64,000 nt of DNA from Streptomyces sp. GESEQ-35 (GCF_017948485.1 NZ_JAFFSX010000020.1:1-64000); one strand, 5' to 3'; shown: positions 27,268 through 35,876, counted from the stretch's first letter. The notes: generated from the sequence alone by a model not told the origin. Numbers and translations are program-made.

Positions 27268-27696
27268 ATGAACGACGGAATAGCCTGGATCGCCAGCGGC
27301 GACATTTCCTGGCTCGGGTACTGGCATAACGCTGGCACGCGGCGTGGAGCCTGAGGAACTGGTCACCCGCCTCGCGGGAGATTCGCCCGCCGTCTCTCTG
27401 GGCCAGTACGCCGGGCCTGAACTGGACAGCTATCTCGACCAGCGGGATCGGGATCGAGGTACGTGCGACAGCATCGCCGTGCGGCACGGCGCCATCGGAG
27501 ACCTGGCATTCGCGGTAGCGGACGGCAATTGGCCAGGGCAGATGGGCCCGGGATACACCGACGGCCTGTCGAGGGACGGGGATTGCGCGGATCGGCATCT
27601 GCGCGTGAACATGGCAGCCGCCGAGCTGACGATTCGGCGCAGCCGGACGTCGTCGGCACCTACCCAAGGCGGGTGTTCGGCGCAGAAGGCTCGTAG
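27268..27696 (+). pseudogene. frameshifted DUF6461-like gene
   Basis: ATG 27268 with a strong GGAGGAGG upstream starts MNDGIAWIASGDISWLG, then stops after 28 codons. Shifting by one base near 27326 continues a DUF6461-like sequence (ITLARGVEPEELVTRLAGD, then LAFAVADGNWPGQM). A second shift near 27640 is needed for DVVGTYPRRVFG. The end runs into the 3' end of the glycosyltransferase gene on the other strand. The family match is from memory of its WxxFARGxxPEEL pattern and is moderately sure. Confidence 0.55.
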
Positions 27697-28802
27697 TCGT
27701 TCCTCAGCGGCGTCGAGGCAGCTGGGCTGGACCGGTGGTAGAAGCCCAGGTGCCGCTCGGCGGCCTCCGCCCAGGTGTGGCGGGCGGCCAGGTGCCGGCC
27801 CGCCTTCCGCCGGTCGGGGTCGGCTTTGGCGAGCGCCTGCTCGAGTGCGGCGGCCAGCCCCTGGGGAGCGTCCGCGAACAGGGCGGCGGGACCGAACACT
27901 TCGCGCAGGACCGGCAGATCGCGGACCACAAGCGGCACTCCGGCGGCGAGCGCCTCCATCGCCGCCAGCCCGAAGCCTTCCTTGACCGAAGGGAAGGCGA
28001 AGACTTCGGCGGCGGCGACGAGCGGGGGAAGTTCCTCCTCCCCCACGGGCCCGAGGACGACGGGCTCCACGCCCAGTTCGACGGCCCGCGCCTCCCAACC
28101 CGCCCTGTAGTCGCGGTAGTCGAAGAGCGTCTCGCCGCCGGCGATCACGAGGCGTACGTCCGGCTGCCGGATGCGCAGGAGTGCGTACGCCTCCAGCAGG
28201 TCGAGCGAGCCCTTGCGGGGTTCGATGCCTCCGACGGTGAGGACGTACCGGCCGAGACGCTCACGCCAGGCGGCGCGGGCGACCGGGTCGGTGGTCGCGA
28301 AGCGCTCGTAGGCCACGCCGTTGGGGATGACGGCCGGCTTGATGCCCCAGCCGGCCGTCAGTTCGTCCGCGACCGCCCGCGAGACGCAGAGGTGCGCGTA
28401 CGGCTCGACGATGGCTCGCTCGTGGCAGTCGGCCAGTTCGGGCGTGGTGAAGTGGTCGATGTGGTGGACCGTGCGGATGCAGCGGCCGTCCACGGCGTTG
28501 GCGCTGATGCAGTCCTGGGCGTGGACGATGTCGTAAGGGGACGGGTCGAAGGCTGCGCGCAAGGTCGCGATGGAGCGCAGGATGCGTTCCCCTACGGTCT
28601 CCTCCGCGGGGCCGTCGGGGAAGGGCACGATCCGTACGCGCACGGCCGGGTCGACGGGCCGGAAGAAGCCGGCGTCGCCACCCCGGCCCAGCGACCAGAC
28701 CGTGACGTCCTCTCCGGCGGCGGCGAGTGCCTCGGCGAGGGCGAGGGTGTGGACGACGCCGCCGCGCGGCTTGGTGGAGTAGCTGAGCAGGGCGATCTTC
28801 AC
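27660..28802 (-). CDS. MSMEG_0565-family glycosyltransferase
   Basis: This GT-B glycosyltransferase of 380 aa is of the MSMEG_0565 group that belongs to the Nit1C gene set. The N-terminus IALLSYSTKPRGGVVHTL is the acceptor-side Rossmann start. The nucleotide-sugar side has GGIEPRKG and the E-x7-E pair PSVKEGFGLAAMEALAAG. GTG 28802 overlaps the upstream hydrolase stop by four bases. It is the last gene of the nine-gene operon. What it glycosylates is unknown; a glycosylated nitrogen-starvation product is one idea. Confidence 0.9.
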   Translation of the reverse strand: MKIALLSYSTKPRGGVVHTLALAEALAAAGEDVTVWSLGRGGDAGFFRPVDPAVRVRIVPFPDGPAEETVGERILRSIATLRAAFDPSPYDIVHAQDCISANAVDGRCIRTVHHIDHFTTPELADCHERAIVEPYAHLCVSRAVADELTAGWGIKPAVIPNGVAYERFATTDPVARAAWRERLGRYVLTVGGIEPRKGSLDLLEAYALLRIRQPDVRLVIAGGETLFDYRDYRAGWEARAVELGVEPVVLGPVGEEELPPLVAAAEVFAFPSVKEGFGLAAMEALAAGVPLVVRDLPVLREVFGPAALFADAPQGLAAALEQALAKADPDRRKAGRHLAARHTWAEAAERHLGFYHRSSPAASTPLRNDYEPSAPNTRLG

Positions 28803-29635
28803 CGCGTGGCCTCCCGGTAGGCGGCGGGCCTGCGCTCGTCGAGGTGGCGCAGGACGCGGCGGGCGCGGTCGATCTCCTCGGACACGTCGAGCTCGGCGAC
28901 GGCCAGGCCCGCCTTGGCCCAGGTGCGGGCAAGGATGTCGCCGCCGGGGCCGACGACCTTGGACTGGCCGAGGAAGCGCATTCCGCCCATCGCGCCGGTC
29001 TGGTTGGAGGAGGCGAGGACGACCTGGTTCTCGGCGGCGCGGGCCTGGTCGTACAGGTCGAAGAGCTTGGCCTGGCGGTCCTGGGCCATGCGCGGGGCGC
29101 GGTTGGTGATGCTGGTGGGCCAGGCGGAGAGGCAGGCGAGGATCTCGGCGCCGTCCAGGGCGAGGGAGCGGGCGGACTCCGGGAAGGTCTTGTCGTAGTC
29201 GATGAGCATGCCGATCCGGCCGACCGGGGTGTCGAAGGCGTCGAAGCGGTCGCCGGGCGCGTACGCGGCGACCTCGCCGGCCGGGAGATGGACCTTGCGG
29301 TGGCGGCCGAGGACTCCGTCGCCGCTGACGCAGACGGCGGCGTTGTAGTGCTCGTCGCCGCCGTCCTCGCAGTAGCCGACGCACACCACCATCTCGGCGG
29401 CCAGACGGGCGACTTGGAGGATCAGCGGGTCGTCCGGCTTGAGGGCCGGGGGCAGTGCCTCGGGGTCCGGGTGGCGCAGGTCGGCGAGGTATCCGCCGAG
29501 CGCGGCGTCGGGCAGCACGAGTAGTCCGGCGCCCGCGCCCCGGGCATCGTCGACGATCTTGGCGATGCGGGCGAGATCGAACTCCAGGTCGCGGCCGAAG
29601 TGGGCGGCGGCGGCCGCGATCCGGATCGTGCTCAT
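28799..29635 (-). CDS. nitrilase-superfamily paralogue lacking catalytic Cys and Glu
   Basis: This 278-aa protein has the carbon-nitrogen hydrolase fold and is clearly a tandem paralogue of the gene just upstream (GRIGM, DKxFPESAR, FDLYDQARAAENQ). The triad is broken. The Glu of LALPEA in the sister is Asp here (LVLPDAALGGYL). The nucleophile Cys of MICYDK is Asp (MLIDYDK), encoded by GAC. The Lys of RHRKVHLP is kept. It should not form a thioester, so it may be a structural partner of the active nitrilase or a ligand sensor. ATG 29635 overlaps the preceding stop. Confidence 0.88.
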   Translation of the reverse strand: MSTIRIAAAAAHFGRDLEFDLARIAKIVDDARGAGAGLLVLPDAALGGYLADLRHPDPEALPPALKPDDPLILQVARLAAEMVVCVGYCEDGGDEHYNAAVCVSGDGVLGRHRKVHLPAGEVAAYAPGDRFDAFDTPVGRIGMLIDYDKTFPESARSLALDGAEILACLSAWPTSITNRAPRMAQDRQAKLFDLYDQARAAENQVVLASSNQTGAMGGMRFLGQSKVVGPGGDILARTWAKAGLAVAELDVSEEIDRARRVLRHLDERRPAAYREATR

Positions 29636-30480
29636 GCGTTGACTGCTCCTGCGTGCGTGTAGGTCTCCGGGCGCCGGTCGCGGAGGTGCCCCATCGAGCG
29701 GCGGGCGGTCTCCAGCGCCTGGGCGACATCGAGTTCGGCGATCGCCAGACCGGCTTCGACACCGGTGTCGGCGAGGATCTCGCCACCGGGGTCGACGACC
29801 TTGGCGCTGCCGACGAAGCGTAGCGACCCGAAGGTACCGGCCTGGTTGGCGGAGATCCACACGATCTGGTTCTCCAGGGCGCGGGCCCGGTCGAAGAGGT
29901 CGAACCGGCGCTTCCAGCGGTCGCCCTCAAGATCGGTCACGGCATTGGTTCGTGAGCCGGGCCAAGCCGAGACGACCACGCCGATCTCGGCGCCGTCCAG
30001 GGCGAGCGCCCGGGCGGACTCGGGGAACGCCTTGTCGTAGCAGATCATCATGCCGATCCGGCCGACCGGAGTGTCGAAGGCGTGGAAACGGTCACCGGAT
30101 GCGTAACTGGCGTCCTCGCTGAGCGGCTGGTGGACCTTGCGGTGGTTGCCGAGGACTCCGTCGCCGTTGACGCAGACCACGCTGTTGTAGCGGGCGCCGC
30201 CGTCGGCCTCGCAGTAGCCCGCGACAACGGTCATCTCGCCCGCGAGCGCGGCAAGACGGCGGATCTCGGGGCCGTCCAGGGCGAGTGCGGGAGGGCCCTC
30301 GTCCAGTTCGCTGTCGTCGTCGAGGCTGAGCAGGTATCCGCCCAGGCAGGCCTCCGGCAGGGCGAGCAGCCGTACGCCCTGGTCGCGGGCCTCCTTGACG
30401 ATCCGTTCGGCGATCCCGAAGTCCTCTTCGAGGTCCCGGCCGAACTCGGCGGCGACTGCCGCCATACGCAGCGTGCTCAT
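29632..30480 (-). CDS. Nit1-type carbon-nitrogen hydrolase (nitrilase)
   Basis: This 282-aa nitrilase-superfamily enzyme has a complete Glu-Lys-Cys triad: LALPEACLGGYL, NHRKVHQP and GMMICYDKAFPES. It corresponds to the nitrilase of the Nit1C cluster, which in cyanide-assimilating bacteria is needed to use cyanide as a nitrogen source. Nitrile or cyanide-adduct hydrolysis is the expected reaction, with the true substrate unknown. The ATG start overlaps the stop of the GNAT/AIR-synthase gene (ATGA). Confidence 0.9.
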   Translation of the reverse strand: MSTLRMAAVAAEFGRDLEEDFGIAERIVKEARDQGVRLLALPEACLGGYLLSLDDDSELDEGPPALALDGPEIRRLAALAGEMTVVAGYCEADGGARYNSVVCVNGDGVLGNHRKVHQPLSEDASYASGDRFHAFDTPVGRIGMMICYDKAFPESARALALDGAEIGVVVSAWPGSRTNAVTDLEGDRWKRRFDLFDRARALENQIVWISANQAGTFGSLRFVGSAKVVDPGGEILADTGVEAGLAIAELDVAQALETARRSMGHLRDRRPETYTHAGAVNA

Positions 30481-32036
30481 GCGGTCCCCATCCCGGTCAC
30501 CGTGGAGGTGACCGCTTCGGTGATCTCTCCGTCGGGCCAGCGCAGCCCGACGCCTTGTCCGTCTGCCAACTCCCCGCACACGGCGCCCGTCGCCGGCCCG
30601 GCGGGCAGGGGCGGCGCGTCCGGCGCGTCGGTGGTGAGCATCGCGAAGCCGGGGAAACACGTGAACCAGTCGCCGGTTGTCGCGCTACCGGGCCGGGGTA
30701 CGGCGGCCACGTCGAGGACGGCCCGGCAGCCGCTCGCCTCCGCGAGCATGCCGAGCGTCCCGGCGATCCCCGCCATCGACACGTCCTTGGCGGCGGCGGG
30801 CCGTGCGGCGGCCACGGCGCCGATCATGCCGCGCAGTTCATCGGAACGGCGGTGGGTGGTTGAGTCCCACTGGCGGCCTCGGTAGCCCGGGCGCCAGCTG
30901 CCGCCGAGGTCGGCGGTGAGCCGCACCGCGTGGCCGGGTCGTCCTCCGCCGCCCGGGACCGGACGGTCCGTGCGGCCGAGGGCGGTCACCGACAGCGCGG
31001 CGGGTACGCCGAGTTGGGTGTGCCCGCCGAGGACCGGGATGTCGTACGCCTGTGCCGCATGTCCCAGTCCCGCGAGGATCCGGCCGGCGTGTGCGGCGTC
31101 CTTCGCGCCCACCGCGTCGAGCAGGCCGACCGGTGAAGCGCCCATCGCCGCCAGGTCGTTGACGTTGACGAGGACGGAGCACCAGCCCGCCCACTCCGGG
31201 TCGCGCTCGACCATCGACGGCACGATCGCGTCACAGGCGGCGATCACATCCGTACCGGGCACCGGTGCACCGTCGTCGCCCACGAAGCCGGCGCCGCCGG
31301 GTCCGCCGGGTCCGCCGGGTCCGCCGGGTCCGCCGATGCTGCCAGGGACGGCCCGCGCCACCACACCCAGGGCCCCGCCGACCGGGTCCTGGCCGAGGGC
31401 GCGGGCCGCCGTTGGGGGGAGGGCCGCGAGGAGCGGCCCGAGGGGCGACTTGGTGGCCGCCACGAGATCGGTGATCCGGCCGATCGGCCACCGCATCAGC
31501 ACATGCGGCGCGTCCGCCACCGTCGTCCGCCGCACCGAGCGCCAGCCCAGCCGCTTGAAGAGGGCCTCGTTGCGGGCCTGGACCGTCGCCTCGAAGCGCA
31601 GCACGCCCTCGGTCTCGGCCCGCGCGCAGGCTGCCCGGACGAGTGCGCCGCCGATGCCGTGCGGGCCGCGGGCGCCCGGGGCGACGACGAGCCGGCCGCC
31701 GGCCCACCAGCCGATGTCGGGGCCATCGGCGACAGGACCGAGCCGTACGCCGCCGACGACGGTGCCCTCGTGGTCCTTGGCGACCAGCACGAGCGTACGA
31801 GGGTCGGCGTCCCGGTGGTCGAGGTCGTGGCCCGTGAACAGGCCCTGCTCCTGGACGAAGACGTCCCGGCGCAGTCGGTGATAGGCGGCCAACTCGGCTC
31901 TGTCAGCGGCCTGTTCGATGTGGAATACCGGACGGCGAGCGAGTGTGCTGCGGTCGCCGAGCAGCGCCAGGATGTCGACCGGCCTGTCCGCCATGGGCGG
32001 TGCCGCCGGGGATCCGTCGAGGTACACGGACATCAT
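30477..32036 (-). CDS. MSMEG_0567/Sll0787-family protein (GNAT + AIR-synthase-like)
   Basis: This is a 519-aa fusion. The N-terminal half is a GNAT acetyltransferase (FHIEQAADRAELAAYHRLRR; acetyl-CoA loop GARGPHGIGGALVRAA). The C-terminal half resembles AIR synthase/PurM proteins, with VLVNVNDLAAMGASPVGLLD and AKDVSMAGIAGTLGML. In other Nit1C clusters the two halves are separate genes. They are joined here by a Gly/Pro linker coded by four 9-base repeats. The start is ATG 32036, overlapping the radical-SAM stop. A PurM-like half suggests ATP-dependent activation of a small nitrogenous metabolite. Confidence 0.88.
   Translation of the reverse strand: MMSVYLDGSPAAPPMADRPVDILALLGDRSTLARRPVFHIEQAADRAELAAYHRLRRDVFVQEQGLFTGHDLDHRDADPRTLVLVAKDHEGTVVGGVRLGPVADGPDIGWWAGGRLVVAPGARGPHGIGGALVRAACARAETEGVLRFEATVQARNEALFKRLGWRSVRRTTVADAPHVLMRWPIGRITDLVAATKSPLGPLLAALPPTAARALGQDPVGGALGVVARAVPGSIGGPGGPGGPGGPGGAGFVGDDGAPVPGTDVIAACDAIVPSMVERDPEWAGWCSVLVNVNDLAAMGASPVGLLDAVGAKDAAHAGRILAGLGHAAQAYDIPVLGGHTQLGVPAALSVTALGRTDRPVPGGGGRPGHAVRLTADLGGSWRPGYRGRQWDSTTHRRSDELRGMIGAVAAARPAAAKDVSMAGIAGTLGMLAEASGCRAVLDVAAVPRPGSATTGDWFTCFPGFAMLTTDAPDAPPLPAGPATGAVCGELADGQGVGLRWPDGEITEAVTSTVTGMGTA
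31294..31329. repeat. four 9-base tandem repeats in the domain linker
   Basis: CCGCCGGGT is repeated four times perfectly and once partly. On the coding strand it encodes (Gly-Gly-Pro)n between the GNAT and AIR-synthase-like domains. The unit is a multiple of three, so slippage changes linker length without breaking the frame. Confidence 0.9.
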
Positions 32037-33130
32037 CCGCCCGCCGTCTTCAGCACGCTGCATGCCCCGCAGGCCGCGCAGCCGGCCCTCTGGTCGGCTC
32101 CGCTCATCCCGGCCGCGCGCAGCTTGGCCGCGACGCCCTCGGTGACGTACCGCAGCAGTTCCGCACTGGGAGGCTCGATCCCGTCCCGGGCTGCGAGGGT
32201 GCCGCCCATCGGGCGGAAGGGCACGACGAACGGGTACACCCCCCGGTCGATCAACTCCCCTGCCCCCGCAACGAGTTCATCGGGTTCCTCGCCGAGGCCG
32301 ACGAGGAGGTAGGTGGATACCCGGTTGGGTCCGAAGACTCGTACGGCCTCGTCCCACGCGGCCTCGTACTCGGCCATCGGGACGCTCGACTTGCCGGGCA
32401 TCCAGCGCCGGCGCACCTCGTCGTCGAGGGACTCGACATGGATGCCGATGGCGGTGGCTCCGGCGTCGTACAACTCCCGTATCCACACCAGGTCTCCGGG
32501 CGGTTCGCACTGCACCTGGATCGGTAGTCCGGGCACCGCTTGGAGGATGGCGCGGACGGAGCGTACGAGATTGCGGGCGCCCCGGTCGGGGCCGGTCGTC
32601 GTGCCGGTGGTCATGACCATCTGCCGGACGCCGTCCAACCGGACGGCCACCTCGGCGACTTCGGCAAGCTGGGCCGGAGTCTTGGCCGCCACCGTCGCGC
32701 CCGAGCGCAGGGACTCCTCGATCGTGCAGAAGCGGCATCGGTCGGCCTCGGCGTAGCGGATGCAGGTCTGGACGACGGTGGTGGCGAGGACGTCGGCGCC
32801 GTGCAGGCGGGCGATGTGCTCGTACGGGATGCCGTCGGCGGTCGTCAGGTCGTAGAACTTCGGGCGCTGTACGGCGGTCAGGCTCAGCCCGGTGTCGGTG
32901 AGTGTCCCGGCGTCGTCGCCGAGCCAGACGCGGCCGTCGCGTACGGAGTACGGGCTGTCGGGGTTGGTGGGCAGCGCGGCGTTGGCACCGTCGACGAGAA
33001 CGTGTCCGTCGTCGCTCGGTCCCGCGCCGTCCGGGCGCCGCACTGGAGCCGGCGTGCGGACTCCGTGCAGGGCGAGTTCGGCGCGGGTCATGATCCGCAC
33101 GTCCACCGCTGTGTTGGTGCCAACGCTCAC
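32033..33130 (-). CDS. MSMEG_0568-family radical SAM protein
   Basis: This 365-aa radical-SAM enzyme belongs to the Nit1C set. The iron-sulphur Cys triad is TCIRYAEADRCRFCTIEES, i.e. C-x8-C-x2-C, not the canonical C-x3-C-x2-C. The middle has the barrel segment MVMTTGTTTGPDRGA and IQVQCEPPGD; the extreme C-terminus has a second cluster-like motif GCAACGACS. The reaction is unknown. The start is GTG 33130 behind AAGGGGC, eleven bases after the preceding gene. Confidence 0.9.
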   Translation of the reverse strand: MSVGTNTAVDVRIMTRAELALHGVRTPAPVRRPDGAGPSDDGHVLVDGANAALPTNPDSPYSVRDGRVWLGDDAGTLTDTGLSLTAVQRPKFYDLTTADGIPYEHIARLHGADVLATTVVQTCIRYAEADRCRFCTIEESLRSGATVAAKTPAQLAEVAEVAVRLDGVRQMVMTTGTTTGPDRGARNLVRSVRAILQAVPGLPIQVQCEPPGDLVWIRELYDAGATAIGIHVESLDDEVRRRWMPGKSSVPMAEYEAAWDEAVRVFGPNRVSTYLLVGLGEEPDELVAGAGELIDRGVYPFVVPFRPMGGTLAARDGIEPPSAELLRYVTEGVAAKLRAAGMSGADQRAGCAACGACSVLKTAGG

Positions 33131-33140
33131 GGCTTGCCCC

Positions 33141-33662
33141 TTACAGCTGGTAGGTCGAGTTGATGATGGCGCCCTTGCGCGCGTAATGGATCAGCGCGTC
33201 CTGGACGTCGAGGGGGTGGGTCGGGATGACGCCCTCGATCAGGTCCTCCTCACGGGCGCCGTGCAGGGACAGGCCGAAGCGGCAGCAGAAGACCTTCCCG
33301 CCCTCGGCGATGAACGTTTTGAGCTGGTTGTTGATGTTGTGCTCGCCGGGGAAGGCCGAGTTGCCGACGGTCGGGAAGCCGCGGGTGGCCAGGCAGTTCA
33401 GCGAACCCGGGCCGTAGAAGTAGATGGCGGTCTCGAAGCCCTTGCGCAGGGCGCGGGTGGCCTGGAGCACGGCGACGAAGGACACCGAGGACTCGTGGGC
33501 GATGCCGTGGACGAGGGTGAAGTACGTCTCGCCGTCCTCAGCCTTGTAGTCGGGGAAGACCTTGGTGGAGCCGTAGATGCTGGTGCCCTCGGGCAGGGAC
33601 GGGTGGGGGATCTCGCTGAGGGACTTCTGCTCGATCTCGCTGAGTTCGACGGTCTCGGACAT
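33141..33662 (-). CDS. MSMEG_0572/Sll0783-family nitrogen-starvation response protein
   Basis: This is a 173-aa protein of the Sll0783 family; the Synechocystis member is induced on nitrogen starvation and affects polyhydroxybutyrate formation. The sequence looks DsrE-like: ETAIYFYGPGSLNCLA followed by GGKVFCCRFGLSLHGAREED, with two adjacent Cys where DsrE/F proteins carry their functional Cys. The DsrE comparison is my inference. ATG 33662 has AAGGAGAG upstream. Confidence 0.88.
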   Translation of the reverse strand: MSETVELSEIEQKSLSEIPHPSLPEGTSIYGSTKVFPDYKAEDGETYFTLVHGIAHESSVSFVAVLQATRALRKGFETAIYFYGPGSLNCLATRGFPTVGNSAFPGEHNINNQLKTFIAEGGKVFCCRFGLSLHGAREEDLIEGVIPTHPLDVQDALIHYARKGAIINSTYQL

Positions 33663-33731
33663 GGCTCTCTCCTTGAACGAGTTACTACGAGGCGGTGGTT
33701 GGGGACGGCAGGGTCAGTCGTGTCAGAGGTG

Positions 33732-34547
33732 TCAGTCGTAGAGCGCGGCGAACGTGTTCCTGAAGACGAGTTCGCCGAGTTCGCCGCCGCCGGTCGCTTC
33801 GGCGAGCCGGGCGTACTCGCCCGTGAAGTCGCCCCAGGGCTGGTCGCTGGCGAAGAGCACCCGGTCGTGGCCGATACCGCGGCGCTCGATCTCCTGGGCC
33901 AGCCAGCGCGGTGTGAAGCCGATGGCCCAGGAGAGGTCGGTGTAGACGCGCTTGCCGCCTTCGATCCAGTCGAAGAACCGCGAGCCGACAAGCTTGATGT
34001 GGCCGCTCATCCCGCCGCCGAAATGCACGAGATGGACCGGCACTTGGTCGGCGAACCAGTCGACGAGGTGGCCGACCTCGTCGATGTCGGAGGCCGCACC
34101 GGGCGACGTGTGGACGTGGACGACCAGGCCATGGCGGGCTGCCGCGGCGAAGATACGGTCCAGTTGAGGGCGGCAGGCCGGGTCCGTGGGGCGCCCGCCG
34201 AGCAGGAAGCTGAGCTTCAGCGCCTTCACGCCCCGTTCCCCGGCCAGGGCGAGCGCCTGCGCGGTGCGGTGCTCGTCCTCAGGGCGTGGGGAGACCCACA
34301 GGCCGGCCCGGATCCGGTCGTCGCTCTGGGCGGCCTCGATCGCCAACTCGTTGAAGGAGAAGGCGAGATCGGGGTCCGGGACGCCGTAGTTGGGGATGAC
34401 CAGGGCGCGTTCGGTGCCCTCCGCGTCCAGGTCGGCGACGAGTTGCTTGACCGTGGCGCGGGCGGTGGTGTCGGGGTTGACCGGTGGGCCGCCATAGAAG
34501 GGGTACGCGGGCAGGACGCCGATGTGGCGGTGTGCGTCGTAGACCAT
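33732..34547 (-). CDS. amidohydrolase-family protein in the Nit1C operon
   Basis: This 271-aa amidohydrolase-2-type TIM barrel has candidate metal ligands DAHRHIG (strand 1), VVHVHTSPG, LVHFGGGM and the strand-8 Asp in LFASDQPWGD. These enzymes are decarboxylases or hydrolases of small acids. It sits between the flavoprotein and the Sll0783-type gene, with an AAGGAGG ribosome-binding site before ATG 34547 and 69 bases to the next gene. It is not one of the original seven Nit1C families but is co-transcribed here. Confidence 0.88.
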   Translation of the reverse strand: MVYDAHRHIGVLPAYPFYGGPPVNPDTTARATVKQLVADLDAEGTERALVIPNYGVPDPDLAFSFNELAIEAAQSDDRIRAGLWVSPRPEDEHRTAQALALAGERGVKALKLSFLLGGRPTDPACRPQLDRIFAAAARHGLVVHVHTSPGAASDIDEVGHLVDWFADQVPVHLVHFGGGMSGHIKLVGSRFFDWIEGGKRVYTDLSWAIGFTPRWLAQEIERRGIGHDRVLFASDQPWGDFTGEYARLAEATGGGELGELVFRNTFAALYD

Positions 34548-34562
34548 GATCCGATACCTCCT

Positions 34563-35876
34563 TCAGCCGATCGGAAGCGCGGAGGCGAGTTCGCTGGGGG
34601 CGCCCGTGAGGGTGCCGCAGACGTCGGCCATGCGGCGGGAGGCGTCGATGTGGTTCGCGAGGAACTCGGCGTCCCGGCCCACCGCCTCGAAGCGTCCGGA
34701 GCCCCACGAGTGCTGCCACGGCAGGCCCAGGAAGTACAGGCCGGGCGTGCTGGTCGCGCCTCGCCAGTGCATGGGGTAGCCGCGGCCGTCGAAGACGGGT
34801 ATCTCGATCCACCGGTGGTCGCGGGTGAACCCGGTGGACCAGACGACCGAGGTGACACCGGAGGCTTCCAGGTCCAGTGACGCCGCCTGCTCGGAGGGCT
34901 CCCACACCGGTATGTACCGGGGCTCCGCCGGGGCCTCGATCCCCTGCGCGGTGATGTGCGCGTCGATGCTGTCCTTGATGCCCTCGGCCACGGCGTCAGC
35001 CCGGTCGAGGTTGACCTTCAGGTCGTCGGCGAACTCCAGCCGCTCACCGTCGATGCCGGTCAGCCGGCCGTACAGCTGCATCCCGTCGCGGGCGAAGGCA
35101 CGCAGATCGATGTCACGGCCACCGTCCCGCCCGGTCACGTAGTGGTTGACCCGCATCCGGACGGCACCGGCGTCATCGAACTCGTCGATGCTGCGGCCGT
35201 AGTAGCCCATGTCGTCGAGCCAGGCCACACAGTCCCGGCCCCGGTAGAAGCGGGCCACGCGGGGTGCGCTGCCGACGGCCAGATGGACCTGGCGTCCGGC
35301 GAGGTGCAGATCCTCGGCTATCTGGCAGCCGGACTGTCCGGTGCCGACCACCAGTACGCCGCCCTCGGGGAGTTGGTCCGCATTGCGGTAGCGGGAGGAG
35401 TGGAACTGCTCGACGCCGGCGGGCAGCCGCTCGGCCATCCGCGGGACGGACGGGGTGTGGTAGGGGCCGGTGGCCACCACCACTTGGTCGGCGGTGAAGT
35501 CGCCGTCCGATGTGGTCAGTTCGAAGACGCCGCTCGGGGATCGCCGCAGCCCGTCGACGGACACTCCCTCCGCCAGCGGGGGTTGGAAGAAAGCGACGTA
35601 CTCCTCCAGGTACCTGATGATCTCGTCGCGGACCATGAAGCCGTCGGGGTCATCCCCCTGGTAGGGGAAACCGGGCAGCTTGCACTGCCAGTTGGGGGTC
35701 ACCAGACAGAACGAGTCCCAGCGGCGCTCGCGCCACTCGTGGCCGACCCGGTTCCGCTCGACGACGACGTGCTCGACACCACGCTCGCGCAGACAGTAGC
35801 TGACCGACAGACCGGCCTGACCGCCGCCGACGACCGCCACCGGGTAGTGGACACCGGCCAGCCGCCGCGGGCTCAC
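34563..35876 (-). CDS. MSMEG_0569-family flavin-dependent oxidoreductase
   Basis: This 437-aa flavoprotein monooxygenase-like enzyme has the FAD motif VAVVGGGQAGLSVSYCL. A second Rossmann motif for NADPH (GVLVVGTGQSGCQIAEDL) and the linker VVATGPYHTPS are typical of group B flavin monooxygenases. In Nit1C it would oxidise a nitrogenous intermediate; the substrate is unknown. GTG 35876 overlaps the stop of the small first gene of the operon. Confidence 0.9.
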   Translation of the reverse strand: MSPRRLAGVHYPVAVVGGGQAGLSVSYCLRERGVEHVVVERNRVGHEWRERRWDSFCLVTPNWQCKLPGFPYQGDDPDGFMVRDEIIRYLEEYVAFFQPPLAEGVSVDGLRRSPSGVFELTTSDGDFTADQVVVATGPYHTPSVPRMAERLPAGVEQFHSSRYRNADQLPEGGVLVVGTGQSGCQIAEDLHLAGRQVHLAVGSAPRVARFYRGRDCVAWLDDMGYYGRSIDEFDDAGAVRMRVNHYVTGRDGGRDIDLRAFARDGMQLYGRLTGIDGERLEFADDLKVNLDRADAVAEGIKDSIDAHITAQGIEAPAEPRYIPVWEPSEQAASLDLEASGVTSVVWSTGFTRDHRWIEIPVFDGRGYPMHWRGATSTPGLYFLGLPWQHSWGSGRFEAVGRDAEFLANHIDASRRMADVCGTLTGAPSELASALPIG

